DNA of 64,000 nt from CABMKH01 sp040797625 (GTDB lineage Bacteria > Bacillota > Clostridia > Tissierellales > Tissierellaceae): assembly GCA_052067355.1 (NCBI GenBank), contig JBQHQH010000002.1, positions 124,001-188,000 of the forward strand, given 5' to 3'. The notes under the pieces were generated by a model that was not told the DNA's origin, searched no databases, and saw only the letters and a list, made by a program, of their open reading frames with translations. This document shows, piece by piece, positions 45,423 to 54,468 of this stretch; the stretch's first letter is position 1, and each line of letters starts with the position of its first letter. Made by a program: the position numbers and the translations under genes.

Positions 45423-45857
45423 CTATTTACAATCGCTACAATAGCCATAGAACTGTACATTATGATCGATTATAGTAAAAATCCCCTCTTTTTCTATTTC
45501 ATGCTCTAAGGATTCTAGTAAATCAAGCTTTACCTCTATTACTTTTCCGCACTTCACGCATATTAAATGATGATGGTGGTGATCACCCGTACCAAGATTT
45601 AACTCATATCTACTAAAGCCATCATCAAAATTTAATTTATATACTATATTCAATTTTTCAAATAACTGTAATGTCCTATATATGGTAGCTATCCCTATTT
45701 CTGGATATTCCTTAGTTACTAAATTAAAAATCTCCTCACAGCTTAGATGTTCAGAGTAATGTTTTATTATGGTGTTTAATATTGCTTTTCTTTGATAAGT
45801 TAATTTATAACCCTCTTTTTTTAATATTTCCTTATAAATCCCCGCATCAATTTCCAC
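45423..45857 (-). CDS. fur: Fur-family metalloregulator
   Basis: About 144 residues. Winged helix (YKLTYQRKAILNTI, EIGIATIYRTLQLFEKL), metal sites HHHHHLICVKCGK and C-terminal CSDCK (structural zinc CxxC pairs). The open frame starts at an ATG (45881), but the upstream promoter places transcription start at about that base. A GTG at 45857 with GGGTGA five to six bases before it is therefore the more likely start. Fur, Zur or PerR cannot be separated by sight. Confidence 0.88.
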   Translation of the reverse strand: MEIDAGIYKEILKKEGYKLTYQRKAILNTIIKHYSEHLSCEEIFNLVTKEYPEIGIATIYRTLQLFEKLNIVYKLNFDDGFSRYELNLGTGDHHHHHLICVKCGKVIEVKLDLLESLEHEIEKEGIFTIIDHNVQFYGYCSDCK

Positions 45858-45887
45858 TATATTCACCCGTTCATAATCCATTTATTC

Positions 45888-45916
45888 ATATTATCCTAAA
45901 CTCCATATTTTGTCAA
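45888..45916 (-). promoter_or_regulatory. Sigma-A promoter of fur
   Basis: Minus strand: perfect -35 TTGACA, 17-base spacer, -10 TAATAT. The -35 touches the stop of the DUF1292 gene. Confidence 0.7.
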
Positions 45917-46165
45917 CTATTGTAAATTTTGTTTCAATAGTTCTTCATAGGTTTCCTCTGCTTCTCTTAACTCCTCATCATCTATTCCCACTAAGATTTC
46001 ATCACCATTTTCATCTAGTTCTACTCTTAAAATATAGGTCATAGATTGAATATCTTCTGCAGGCAATAAAGCCACATAATCTGTATCATCTAATGTAAAC
46101 TTTGCCTTTACTAAAAATTCTATTTCATTACCTAATTCATCATAAAACAAATGTCTTTCACCCAT
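45917..46165 (-). CDS. DUF1292 domain protein (YrzB-like)
   Basis: 82 residues, acidic, with FYDELGNEIEFLVKAKFTLDDTDYVALLPAED, the DUF1292 pattern. Conserved next to ruvX in Firmicutes (alaS-ireB-ruvX-yrzB). Function unknown. Confidence 0.9.
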   Translation of the reverse strand: MGERHLFYDELGNEIEFLVKAKFTLDDTDYVALLPAEDIQSMTYILRVELDENGDEILVGIDDEELREAEETYEELLKQNLQ

Positions 46166-46177
46166 ATTAACCCCCCT

Positions 46178-46588
46178 CTATATACTATCTAAATAAAACT
46201 GTAATATATAAGTAGCTGCAACTTTATCTATTAACTTCTTCCTATTTTCTCTTCTTACATCGCCTTCAATAAGGATACGTTCTGCTGACACAGTTGTCAA
46301 CCTCTCATCAATATATATGATTTCTATTCCAAACTTATTTTCTATCTTTTCAGCAAATTTTATTACCTTTTCACTTTGAGGTCCTATACTTCCATCCATA
46401 TTTTTAGGCAATCCAACTACTATCTTCTTAATATTATATTCATCAATCAATCCTTTAAGTTCTAAAAAATCCTTCTTCTTTCCTTCTCGCCTTATAGTAG
46501 TAACACCTTGGGCAGTAATTTGCAGTAAATCACTTACAGCAACGCCTATGGTCTTATCTCCCACGTCTAAACCTAAAATTCTCTCCAT
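46178..46588 (-). CDS. ruvX: Holliday junction resolvase RuvX / YqgF
   Basis: 136 residues. RNase H-like: ILGLDVGDKTIGVAVSD (first Asp), VVGLPKNMDGSIGPQ, YIDERLTT. 12 bases before the DUF1292 gene. Confidence 0.95.
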   Translation of the reverse strand: MERILGLDVGDKTIGVAVSDLLQITAQGVTTIRREGKKKDFLELKGLIDEYNIKKIVVGLPKNMDGSIGPQSEKVIKFAEKIENKFGIEIIYIDERLTTVSAERILIEGDVRRENRKKLIDKVAATYILQFYLDSI

Positions 46589-46602
46589 TTATCTTCCTCA
46601 TC

Positions 46603-47550
46603 TTATATGACTTTTATACAAAATTCAGGGCATACAGTTGCACAATATCCACATAAGATACAATTCTCATTAGGAACAGCCATAGAATCTATGACATTTA
46701 TGCCTCCTTGCCTGCATCGTCTTTCACATTGACCGCAGCCAATACAATAATCAGCTACTATCAGTTTCCTATTTTTTTTATTTAATATATCTTTTAATTC
46801 ATCAGATATGTAGTCATCCTCCATCAATCTTACATTAGCATCTATTTCATCTGTAGATTGCATTCCAATAGCAATAGAATTTAAATAGGGTATATTCCTT
46901 ACAAATCTAAAGGCATCTTCCATATCTCCTATTAAATGCCCTCCACCTAAAGGTTTCATAGCATAAATACCCTTTCCCATCTCATGTAAATCATTTAATA
47001 TATTGAGCATATCATCAATATTTCCATCATGAATTCCTATACCTAGTTTATTTACAATAGGATGAATTATCTCTATTTCTTCTACTTCCCTTGCAGCTAA
47101 TGCACCAGATATTCTATGGGTAGATATACCAAATCCCCTTATCAATCCAGCTTTTTTAGCTTTCAAAAAATACTTTACAGCTTCAAAATGTCCCCTTACA
47201 GTATGTATACTCTCCTGTTCATGGAGTAAAAAAACATCTATATAATCAGTTCCAATCTCCTTTAAAGCTCGTTTTAAACTTTCCTCTGCCATCTTTTCAG
47301 TATACGCATATGTCTTTGAAGCAATAACATAGTTCTCTCTCTTTATTCCCTTCAAAGCTTCCCTTATATAGCTATAGTTATCATAGATCTCTGCAGTATC
47401 TAAAAAATTAATCCCTCTATCATAAGCATAATCTATCAAATACGCTCCTTCTTTTACAGATAAATTTGCTTGAAAAGGGGTCATAGTCAGGGAACCAAAG
47501 CACAATCTAGACACCTCAATATTAGTATCTCCCAAGACTACCTTTTCCAT
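46603..47550 (-). CDS. Aldo/keto reductase with C-terminal 4Fe-4S domain
   Basis: 315 residues. AKR barrel with tetrad region FLDTAEIYDNY (Asp, Tyr), ASKTY (Lys), LLHEQ (His). C-terminal ferredoxin-like part with CIGCGQCERRC and CILCGYCATVCPEFC (two clusters). Substrate unknown. Inserted between ireB and ruvX, where other Clostridia have the pair adjacent. Confidence 0.88.
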   Translation of the reverse strand: MEKVVLGDTNIEVSRLCFGSLTMTPFQANLSVKEGAYLIDYAYDRGINFLDTAEIYDNYSYIREALKGIKRENYVIASKTYAYTEKMAEESLKRALKEIGTDYIDVFLLHEQESIHTVRGHFEAVKYFLKAKKAGLIRGFGISTHRISGALAAREVEEIEIIHPIVNKLGIGIHDGNIDDMLNILNDLHEMGKGIYAMKPLGGGHLIGDMEDAFRFVRNIPYLNSIAIGMQSTDEIDANVRLMEDDYISDELKDILNKKNRKLIVADYCIGCGQCERRCRQGGINVIDSMAVPNENCILCGYCATVCPEFCIKVI

Positions 47551-47594
47551 TAATTACACCTTACCTTAATATAATTTAAGACTCAGTTCAGAAG

Positions 47595-47690
47595 GAGTTT
47601 TAACTCCCCCCAAACGTAAAGTCGTGTTATCTAAAAGCTACGCGATTCTCATCTTCCATTTATAGAAGTGGAGTGTTGAAATTGTAAACT
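47595..47690. other. Possible degenerate IS200/IS605-type end (relict)
   Basis: Intergenic stretch with GGAGTT/AACTCC palindrome (47595-47608) and a run reading, on +, CGCGATTCTCATCTTCC, then TTTATAGAAGTGGAGTG. It resembles the 3' (right) end of tnpB-type elements, which carry a ...CCACTTCTATA... hairpin. No transposase reading frame is nearby, and the stem is imperfect. Confidence 0.25.
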
Positions 47691-47705
47691 ATCAGATAAA
47701 ATTTA

Positions 47706-47738
47706 AGATGGATAGATAAATAAATCTTCTATCCATCT
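47706..47738 (-). terminator. Terminator of the alaS-ireB operon
   Basis: 11-bp stem AGATGGATAGA/TCTATCCATCT directly after the ireB stop, T-rich on the minus strand. Confidence 0.8.
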
Positions 47739-47746
47739 TTCACATA

Positions 47747-48007
47747 CTACTCGTCTTTCTCCAAATATGCTCTCAATATTTCCTCTAATAATTCATCTCT
47801 TTCCACTTTTCTAATTATAGATCTTGCATCATTATAACTAGTTATATAAGTAGGATCTCCAGAAAGTATATATCCGATTATCTGGTTAATAGGATCATAC
47901 CCTTTTTCCTTTAAAGCCTCAAAAACTTTAAATAATATTTCCCTAGGTTCTACCACATTTTCCTTTGGTAATTCAAACATCATAGTCTCATTATAATCCT
48001 TTTTCAT
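47747..48007 (-). CDS. ireB: IreB family regulatory phosphoprotein (UPF0297)
   Basis: 86 residues. VVEPREILFKVFEALKEKGYDPINQIIGYILSGDPTYI is the UPF0297 signature. Small substrate of a PASTA kinase in Enterococcus; N-terminal Thr present (NETMMF). Follows alaS by about 100 bases as in most Firmicutes. Confidence 0.95.
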   Translation of the reverse strand: MKKDYNETMMFELPKENVVEPREILFKVFEALKEKGYDPINQIIGYILSGDPTYITSYNDARSIIRKVERDELLEEILRAYLEKDE

Positions 48008-48111
48008 CCTTACACCCCCAGTTACTAGTATTATATCATATAATACTGCGCTTGTTCATGAGAAAACATCAAAATAAAGTGATATTAGAGAAAGTCAATT
48101 TCTATTCAGTA

Positions 48112-50748
48112 TTATTTAATCTGCTCTCTTATAAGATCAGGAACTATTGACAGTGCATCATCAAGTTTAGAGATATCTTTTCCCCCTGCTTGAGCCATAT
48201 CAGGTCTTCCTCCACCGTTTCCTCCTGTAATCTTAGATACACCTTTGACAATATTTCCGGCCATTATACCTTTTGCATTTAAATCCTTTGTCACCATAGA
48301 TAAAAATGTAAGCTTATTGTTATATATTGAAGCTAATAAAATTACACCAGAACCTATTTTACTCTTAAGATTATCTCCTAGATCCCTCAGATTATTCATA
48401 TCCATACCTTCAACTCTATATACAATAGTAGATACACCATCTATATCAATAGCTGTTTTCAAAATATCCTCAGCCACATCTTTAGATAGTTTTTTTCTAA
48501 GTTCTTCAATATCTTTATCTCTTTCCTTGATCTCTTCTACAATAGACTTAGACTTCTCTACTAAATTTGTTCTATTGGTCTTTAATATACTACTAACTTC
48601 ATGTATTTCTTCCTCTAAATTATTGATATATCTATAAACTTCCATTCCAGTAATAGCCTCTATTCTCCTAACTCCTGCTGCTATACCACTTTCAGATATC
48701 AACTTAAACATCCCAATTTCTGCCGTGTTGCTTACATGGGTTCCGCCACACAATTCCCTAGAATATCCTCCCATATCTACAACTCTAACTACATCTCCAT
48801 ACTTATCTTCAAATAGCCCAACTGCTCCCATGTTTTGAGCGTCTTCTAGATTAGTCTCTGTAGTAGTTACATCTAAAGCTTTTAATATCATAGAATTTAC
48901 TCTATATTCTATGTCAAGCAATTCATGTTGTGAAAGTCCATCATAATGTGTAAAGTCAAATCTCAATCTATTAGGCAATACTAAAGAACCAGCCTGCTCA
49001 ACATGATCACCTAATATTTCTTTTAATGCCTTGTGAAGTAAATGAGTAGCCGAGTGATTTCTCATAAGAGCTCTTCTCTTCTCCCCTTCTACTATAGCAT
49101 CAACTTTGTCTCCTTTTTTTGCACTACCATTTATAACTCTTACCATATGAATAGTCAAACCATTTTTTGTATGTCTTGTATCTACCACTTCTGCCTTAAA
49201 ATTAGGATTTTCTATGATTCCAGCATCTCCAATTTGTCCACCTGATTCTCCATAAAATGGCGTCTCAGCTAAGACTATTATTCCATCTTCTTTCTCATTT
49301 AACACCTGAATCTCTTCATCATCTCTATATAGACCAATAATATTAGTAGACAATTCTATAGTTTCATACCCTCTAAATGTAGATTCTAAACCTTTAAATA
49401 GATCTACATTCTCAGTATGCCCCCAACCACTATCTTTTTCTTCTCTAGCTTTTCTCGCTCTATTTCTCTGTTCTTCCATCTTTAGATGAAATCCTTCTTC
49501 ATCTATTAGAAGGGATTTCTCTTCTAATATTTCCCTAGTTAAATCTAGTGGAAAACCATAAGTATCATATAATTTAAATGCTCTTTCTCCATCTAAAGTA
49601 TCTTCTTTAGCATTTTTCATTTCATCTATATATGAAACTAATATTTCAATACCTTGATCTATAGTCTCTTGAAATTTCTCTTCCTCTATCCTTATAATCT
49701 TCTTGATTTCATTTTCTCTCTTTGATAGATCTTCATATTCCACTTTCCATGAATCAATAACCACATCTACTATTTTAGTTAAAAATTCATTTTCTATTCC
49801 CAACAATTTTCCATGTCGTGCAGCACGTCTAATTAATCTACGTAATACATAACCTCTTCCTTCATTACTTGGTAAAACCCCATCAGATACTAAAAATGTC
49901 ATAGCTCTAGAGTGGTCTGTAATAACTCTAATGGACTCGTCTTTCTTTTTGTCATTTCCATATTTATAATTACTCATTTCTTCTATCTTTCTGATTATAT
50001 CCCTAATGGCTTTTACTTCAAATATATTATCAGCACCTTCAAGTACTGCTGTAATCCTCTCTAAACCCATTCCAGTATCAATATTGGGATGAGCTAATGG
50101 ATGATAAACTCCTCTTTCATCCTTATCAAATTGTGTAAATACTAAATTCCAAACTTCTATAAATCTATCACATTCACATCCTGGTCTACAACTATCAGAC
50201 CCACAACCGTACTTTTCTCCTCTATCTACATATATTTCCGAACATGGTCCTGATGGGCCTACTTCCAATTCCCAAAAATTATCTTCTTTTCCTAATCGAA
50301 CAATTCTCTCCTTTGGAACACCTATATGATTCATCCATAGCTCATAAGCTTCGTCATCTTCCTCATATACAGAAACCCACAATTGCTCTTTAGGTATTTC
50401 CATTCTTTCATGTAAAAACTCCCAAGCCCACTCAATGGCTTCTTTCTTAAAATAATTTCCAAAGGAAAAATTCCCTAGCATCTCAAAAAAAGTAGCATGC
50501 CTATCTGTCTTTCCTACATTCTCAATATCTCCAGTCCTAATACATTTTTGACAAGTTGCCATCCTATTTCTAGGTGGAGTAGCCTCTCCAGTAAAATATT
50601 TTTTCAATGGTGCCATACCTGCCCCTATTAATAATAACGATTTATCATTTTTAGGTATCAGTGAAAAACTCGAAGCTATTAAATGACTTTTTTCCTGAAA
50701 GAAATCCAAAAACTCCCTTCTAACCTCATGTAATCCTAATTGTCTCAT
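48112..50748 (-). CDS. alaS: Alanyl-tRNA synthetase
   Basis: 878 residues, complete: class II aminoacylation domain (1-440), editing domain with HSATHLLHKAL (HxxxH) and CGGTHV, and C-Ala domain (DLGDNLKSKIGSGVI; GGNGGGRPDMAQAGG). No T-box leader motif (AGGGTGGNACCGCG) exists in the 290-base upstream gap, so regulation is not the usual kind. Confidence 0.98.
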   Translation of the reverse strand: MRQLGLHEVRREFLDFFQEKSHLIASSFSLIPKNDKSLLLIGAGMAPLKKYFTGEATPPRNRMATCQKCIRTGDIENVGKTDRHATFFEMLGNFSFGNYFKKEAIEWAWEFLHERMEIPKEQLWVSVYEEDDEAYELWMNHIGVPKERIVRLGKEDNFWELEVGPSGPCSEIYVDRGEKYGCGSDSCRPGCECDRFIEVWNLVFTQFDKDERGVYHPLAHPNIDTGMGLERITAVLEGADNIFEVKAIRDIIRKIEEMSNYKYGNDKKKDESIRVITDHSRAMTFLVSDGVLPSNEGRGYVLRRLIRRAARHGKLLGIENEFLTKIVDVVIDSWKVEYEDLSKRENEIKKIIRIEEEKFQETIDQGIEILVSYIDEMKNAKEDTLDGERAFKLYDTYGFPLDLTREILEEKSLLIDEEGFHLKMEEQRNRARKAREEKDSGWGHTENVDLFKGLESTFRGYETIELSTNIIGLYRDDEEIQVLNEKEDGIIVLAETPFYGESGGQIGDAGIIENPNFKAEVVDTRHTKNGLTIHMVRVINGSAKKGDKVDAIVEGEKRRALMRNHSATHLLHKALKEILGDHVEQAGSLVLPNRLRFDFTHYDGLSQHELLDIEYRVNSMILKALDVTTTETNLEDAQNMGAVGLFEDKYGDVVRVVDMGGYSRELCGGTHVSNTAEIGMFKLISESGIAAGVRRIEAITGMEVYRYINNLEEEIHEVSSILKTNRTNLVEKSKSIVEEIKERDKDIEELRKKLSKDVAEDILKTAIDIDGVSTIVYRVEGMDMNNLRDLGDNLKSKIGSGVILLASIYNNKLTFLSMVTKDLNAKGIMAGNIVKGVSKITGGNGGGRPDMAQAGGKDISKLDDALSIVPDLIREQIK

Positions 50749-50935
50749 ACATACACCTCTTCATATTAAGTAATTCTATTAAAAAAGACCCCTATTTAAC
50801 TATCACAATATAGCCTTTTCTGAAACTAATAAATGGAAAGTTTATACTAATCAATACTTTAACCACTAGCTTACAACTTCAATATTCTATCTGATATAAG
50901 CTTTTATAGATGATAACTTTCCTATTCGTTATAAA

Positions 50936-50963
50936 ATATCTCCTCCCTACGTGGAGGAGATAT
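50936..50963 (-). terminator. Terminator of the AI-2E transporter gene
   Basis: Perfect 11-bp stem ATATCTCCTCC/GGAGGAGATAT, with ATTTTATAACG following on the minus strand. The gap 50749-50935 between this and alaS shows no recognisable RNA or promoter that I trust. Confidence 0.85.
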
Positions 50964-51042
50964 TAACTCTATCTATTTGGATTATAATTTAATATAGATT
51001 ATTTGTCAATCTATTGCAATAAGGTATTAGGGTTTCTTTAAG

Positions 51043-52224
51043 TCATCTTCTTTTCTTTTCCATAAAGAATATATATACTATTCTAGTAATAGCTACAATA
51101 GGTACAGATAAAATCATGCCAAATACCCCAAATATTCCACCACCTATAATGATGGAAAGTAAAATCAACATAGGGTGCATTCCCATATTTTCTCCTATAA
51201 TCTTTGGAGCCAAAACATTATTTTCAACCCATTGGATTAATACAAAAAATACACTTACCCATACTGCTTTAATTGGCTTAGATATAGACGCAAAAAACAC
51301 AGCAGGCAAATAGCCTAAAAGAGGACCTATATATGGAACAATATCAAATAGTCCAGTGATAAATCCAATGCCCACAGCAAAGTCTATACCCATAATTAAC
51401 AACAATATCGTAGTAGCTATGGCTATATATAGAGACATCAATAGTCTACCTCTAATAAATTGATTTAAAGAGGTATTTATTGTCGATGCCAAATAGAGAG
51501 TATCTCTTCTATGTCTTTCAGGTATTAATCTAGTTATCTTCTCTTTGAAATAATCCTTATCTACTAAAAAATATAAAGTTAAAATTGGGGTTAAAACTAT
51601 ACTTACAACTTTGGATGCAACATTTAATATACCACTTACAAAGTTTTTCAAGCTATCGGCAATTATGTTTTCTAATTTAACTATATTTTCCATGACTACC
51701 GCCTCTACTCCTTGAAACATAGGTGGTAATCCGCCTAATACTAGATTATATCTACTATATATCCCGTCCATGATATTAGACAATTGCTGGAAATAAAAGG
51801 GTAAATTATTTACCAGTCTCTTTATCTCTTGACCAGATTTAGGTATAACTGAAACAGCCAATATAATTATTATAGCTACTATAGATAAATAAACTATCAA
51901 TACGCCTTTTAAACGATTTATATTCTTTCTTTCTAGATAATTAATGATTGGGTTTAAAGCATATGCAATTATTATGGATATGACGATGGTATAGAGCATA
52001 TCAGACAAAAAGCTATACTTATTAAAAGTTTTAATAAGTATATATATACCTACTAAAAATATCAGTGTTATCAAAATATTCTTATTGCTTATCTCTATTC
52101 TATTTCTATCTGATATAAATCTATTACCTATGTTTATAAGGTAGTAGATAAGTAAGAGCAGTAAAATAGTCAACAATACCCACACAGCTTTTACCAAAAA
52201 ATCAGGTGGCCCAATTAAACCCAT
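51043..52224 (-). CDS. AI-2E family transporter (PerM-like)
   Basis: About 393 residues with roughly eight membrane helices and the family C-terminal part (FDIVPYIGPLLGYLPA). The open frame starts at 52257, but that overlaps the nifU terminator; the ATG at 52224 has GGGGTGA upstream. Substrate unknown; some relatives are Na+/H+ antiporters. In related genomes mnmA often sits here. Confidence 0.85.
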   Translation of the reverse strand: MGLIGPPDFLVKAVWVLLTILLLLLIYYLINIGNRFISDRNRIEISNKNILITLIFLVGIYILIKTFNKYSFLSDMLYTIVISIIIAYALNPIINYLERKNINRLKGVLIVYLSIVAIIIILAVSVIPKSGQEIKRLVNNLPFYFQQLSNIMDGIYSRYNLVLGGLPPMFQGVEAVVMENIVKLENIIADSLKNFVSGILNVASKVVSIVLTPILTLYFLVDKDYFKEKITRLIPERHRRDTLYLASTINTSLNQFIRGRLLMSLYIAIATTILLLIMGIDFAVGIGFITGLFDIVPYIGPLLGYLPAVFFASISKPIKAVWVSVFFVLIQWVENNVLAPKIIGENMGMHPMLILLSIIIGGGIFGVFGMILSVPIVAITRIVYIFFMEKKRR

Positions 52225-52247
52225 TCCATCACCCCAGATAAATATAT

Positions 52248-52265
52248 AGGCAGCCAAAGCTGCCT
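52248..52265 (-). terminator. Terminator of the isc operon
   Basis: 7-bp stem AGGCAGC/GCTGCCT with a 4-base loop, after the nifU stop; A/T-rich downstream. Confidence 0.7.
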
Positions 52266-52282
52266 TTAATTAAATAATTATA

Positions 52283-52720
52283 TTAATGTTCTTGATGATC
52301 GTGGTGATGATCATCATCAAAGTTTACGTCTTCTAAACCTTCAATATGAATACCAGTCTTATTAGAATAATCTAATAGAGCTGACTTAATTGCCTGCTCT
52401 GCCAATACAGAACAGTGCATCTTTACTGGTGGTAGACCATCTAAAGCATCTGCTACAGCTTTATTAGTCAATGCCATAGCTTCATCAATTGTCTTGCCTT
52501 TAATCAACTCAGTTGCCATACTAGAAGATGCTATAGCTGAACCACAACCAAATGTCTTAAATTTTACATCTTTTATTACACCATCTTCTATCTTCAAATA
52601 CATCTTCATTATATCTCCACATTTTGCATTGCCTACTTCACCAATACCGTCAGCATCCAATATCTCTCCAACATTCCTTGGATTGGTAAAGTGTTCCATT
52701 ACTTTTTTTGAATACATCAT
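52283..52720 (-). CDS. nifU: Fe-S cluster scaffold NifU/IscU-like
   Basis: 145 residues with the three ligand Cys in KCGD, FGCGSAIASS and HCSVLAEQA. Ends in an unusual acidic His-rich tail (DDDHHHDHQEH) that may store or deliver metal. Start coupled to the nifS stop. Confidence 0.93.
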   Translation of the reverse strand: MMYSKKVMEHFTNPRNVGEILDADGIGEVGNAKCGDIMKMYLKIEDGVIKDVKFKTFGCGSAIASSSMATELIKGKTIDEAMALTNKAVADALDGLPPVKMHCSVLAEQAIKSALLDYSNKTGIHIEGLEDVNFDDDHHHDHQEH

Positions 52721-53899
52721 TTAATTTTCCCCCTTAACTCTTTCGTACAATGGTGACATCTTTCTAAGTCTATCTACTATAGTTACTAGATTTTCTACAA
52801 CATAGTCTATTTCATCTTCGGAGTTAAATTCTCCCAGAGTTAATCTCAAAGAGCCATGGGCAATTTCATGAGGTAGCCCAATAGCCATAAGTACATGAGA
52901 TGGATCTAAGGCGCCAGATGTGCAAGCTGATCCACTAGAACCTGCTATACCTACCATATCTAGACTTAACAATAAAGACTCACCTTCTATAAATTCAAAG
53001 CTAAAGTTCACATTTCCAGGTAATCTTTTAGTCCTATGTCCATTTAATCTTACATAATCTATATTATCCTCAATCTTTTTTATTAAACTATCTCTCAATT
53101 TTATTAACTTTTCATTGTGTGCTTCTAGATTTTCATGTGCAAGCTCAATGGCTTTTCCCATACCTACTATTCCTGGTACATTTTCAGTCCCAGCTCTCTT
53201 ACCTCTTTCTTGACCACCACCTGCAATTAGAGAATCTATCCTAACACCCTGCCTAATATATAGTGCTCCTATTCCCTTTGGCCCATGAAATTTATGAGCA
53301 GACATAGAGAGCATATCTATGTTTAATTCATTTACATCAATTCTTACATTCCCAATTGCCTGAACTGCATCTGTATGGAATAATATATTTCTTTCCTTAG
53401 CTATTTCCCCTATTTCCTTAATAGGTTGTATAGTACCTATCTCATTATTGGCAAACATTATGGAAATCAATATAGTTTCATCCTTAATAGCAGCTTTTAA
53501 TTCATCTAAATCAATTAAACCATCGCTATCTACATTTAGGTAAGTAATTTCAAATCCTTGTTTCTCTAAATATTCACATGTATGCAATACTGCATGATGT
53601 TCAATTTTAGTTGTTATTATATGATTACCCTTTTTTCTATTAAAATATGCAGCCCCTTTTATTGCCCAGTTATCAGATTCAGATCCTCCAGCAGTAAAGA
53701 ATATTTCTTTTTTATCTGCACCAATGACATTTGCAACCTGTTCTCTTGCCTTTTCTACAGCCACCTTAGAAGTAGATGCTAATGAATAAACACTAGATGG
53801 ATTTCCATATTTTTCGGAAAAATATGGAAGCATCTCCTTTAAAACTTCTTCCTTTACTGATGTTGTAGCAGCATTATCCATATAAATATATCTAGACAT
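52721..53899 (-). CDS. nifS: Cysteine desulfurase NifS/IscS
   Basis: 392 residues, PLP-dependent. HKFHGPKGIG carries the Schiff-base Lys; SGSACTSGALDPSH carries the catalytic Cys. Supplies sulfur to the downstream NifU scaffold. Second gene of iscR-nifS-nifU. Confidence 0.97.
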   Translation of the reverse strand: MSRYIYMDNAATTSVKEEVLKEMLPYFSEKYGNPSSVYSLASTSKVAVEKAREQVANVIGADKKEIFFTAGGSESDNWAIKGAAYFNRKKGNHIITTKIEHHAVLHTCEYLEKQGFEITYLNVDSDGLIDLDELKAAIKDETILISIMFANNEIGTIQPIKEIGEIAKERNILFHTDAVQAIGNVRIDVNELNIDMLSMSAHKFHGPKGIGALYIRQGVRIDSLIAGGGQERGKRAGTENVPGIVGMGKAIELAHENLEAHNEKLIKLRDSLIKKIEDNIDYVRLNGHRTKRLPGNVNFSFEFIEGESLLLSLDMVGIAGSSGSACTSGALDPSHVLMAIGLPHEIAHGSLRLTLGEFNSEDEIDYVVENLVTIVDRLRKMSPLYERVKGEN

Positions 53900-53914
53900 T
53901 TCCTTCTCCTCCTA

Positions 53915-54340
53915 TTAATTCTTCTTTAGATTTTCTAAATCTTTAATCATATCTGCTAAAGTAATAGAATCTATTACTTCATCTATACTGTTTTTTATCT
54001 TTACAAGGACCATCTTAGTAGCACAACTGTCTTCCTTTATACAATCTATTGCTTCATCACTTGCACAATCAGCTGGCGATAGATCTCCTTCTAAAGATCT
54101 CAAAATATCTCCAACAGTTATGTCATCTGGCCTTCTAGCTAACATATATCCACCTTGTGCTCCTCTTACGCTATTTAAAAGTTCATCCTTCCTTAAAGTA
54201 GAAAATAACTGTTCCAAATAGTTGTCTGATAGATCTTGTTTCGCCGCAATATTTCTTAAGGGAATAGGTCCATTTCCATATTCCAACGCTAGCTCAAACA
54301 TTGCCATCAGTCCATATCTTCCCTTAGTAGATAATCTCAT
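53915..54340 (-). CDS. iscR: Rrf2-family regulator IscR-like
   Basis: About 141 residues from the ATG at 54340, which has AGAGGTG upstream; the longer open frame (to 54421) would contain the promoter. MRLSTKGRYGLMAMFELAL and GAQGGYMLARRPDDITVGDI are Rrf2 signatures. Three Cys (DCASDEAIDCIKEDSC) fit a 2Fe-2S cluster. Probably represses its own operon through the palindrome at 54372-54385. Confidence 0.93.
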   Translation of the reverse strand: MRLSTKGRYGLMAMFELALEYGNGPIPLRNIAAKQDLSDNYLEQLFSTLRKDELLNSVRGAQGGYMLARRPDDITVGDILRSLEGDLSPADCASDEAIDCIKEDSCATKMVLVKIKNSIDEVIDSITLADMIKDLENLKKN

Positions 54341-54371
54341 TTTTTCACCTCTTTTAAATCCAACCGTTTCA

Positions 54372-54418
54372 CTTGGTTTTCCAAGATTAAGTATATTATA
54401 TCCAAGTAATTTTGTCAA
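54372..54418 (-). promoter_or_regulatory. Promoter and palindromic operator of iscR-nifS-nifU
   Basis: Minus strand: -35 TTGACA (54413-54418), 17-base spacer, -10 TATACT (54390-54395). Palindrome CTTGG-TTTT-CCAAG (54372-54385) covers the predicted start near 54383, an ideal position for IscR autorepression. Confidence 0.75.
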
Positions 54419-54439
54419 CATTCATTTAAAACAAAAAAA

Positions 54440-54455
54440 AGGAGCCTTAGCTCCT
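54440..54455 (-). terminator. Terminator of the coat-like gene
   Basis: Stem AGGAGC/GCTCCT with a 4-base loop and a long T-run on the minus strand. Confidence 0.85.
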
Positions 54456-54468
54456 ATCAGTATTGGCT

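Noticed and set aside
50749..51042. T-box upstream of alaS
   Set aside because: The conserved antiterminator bulge sequence is absent.
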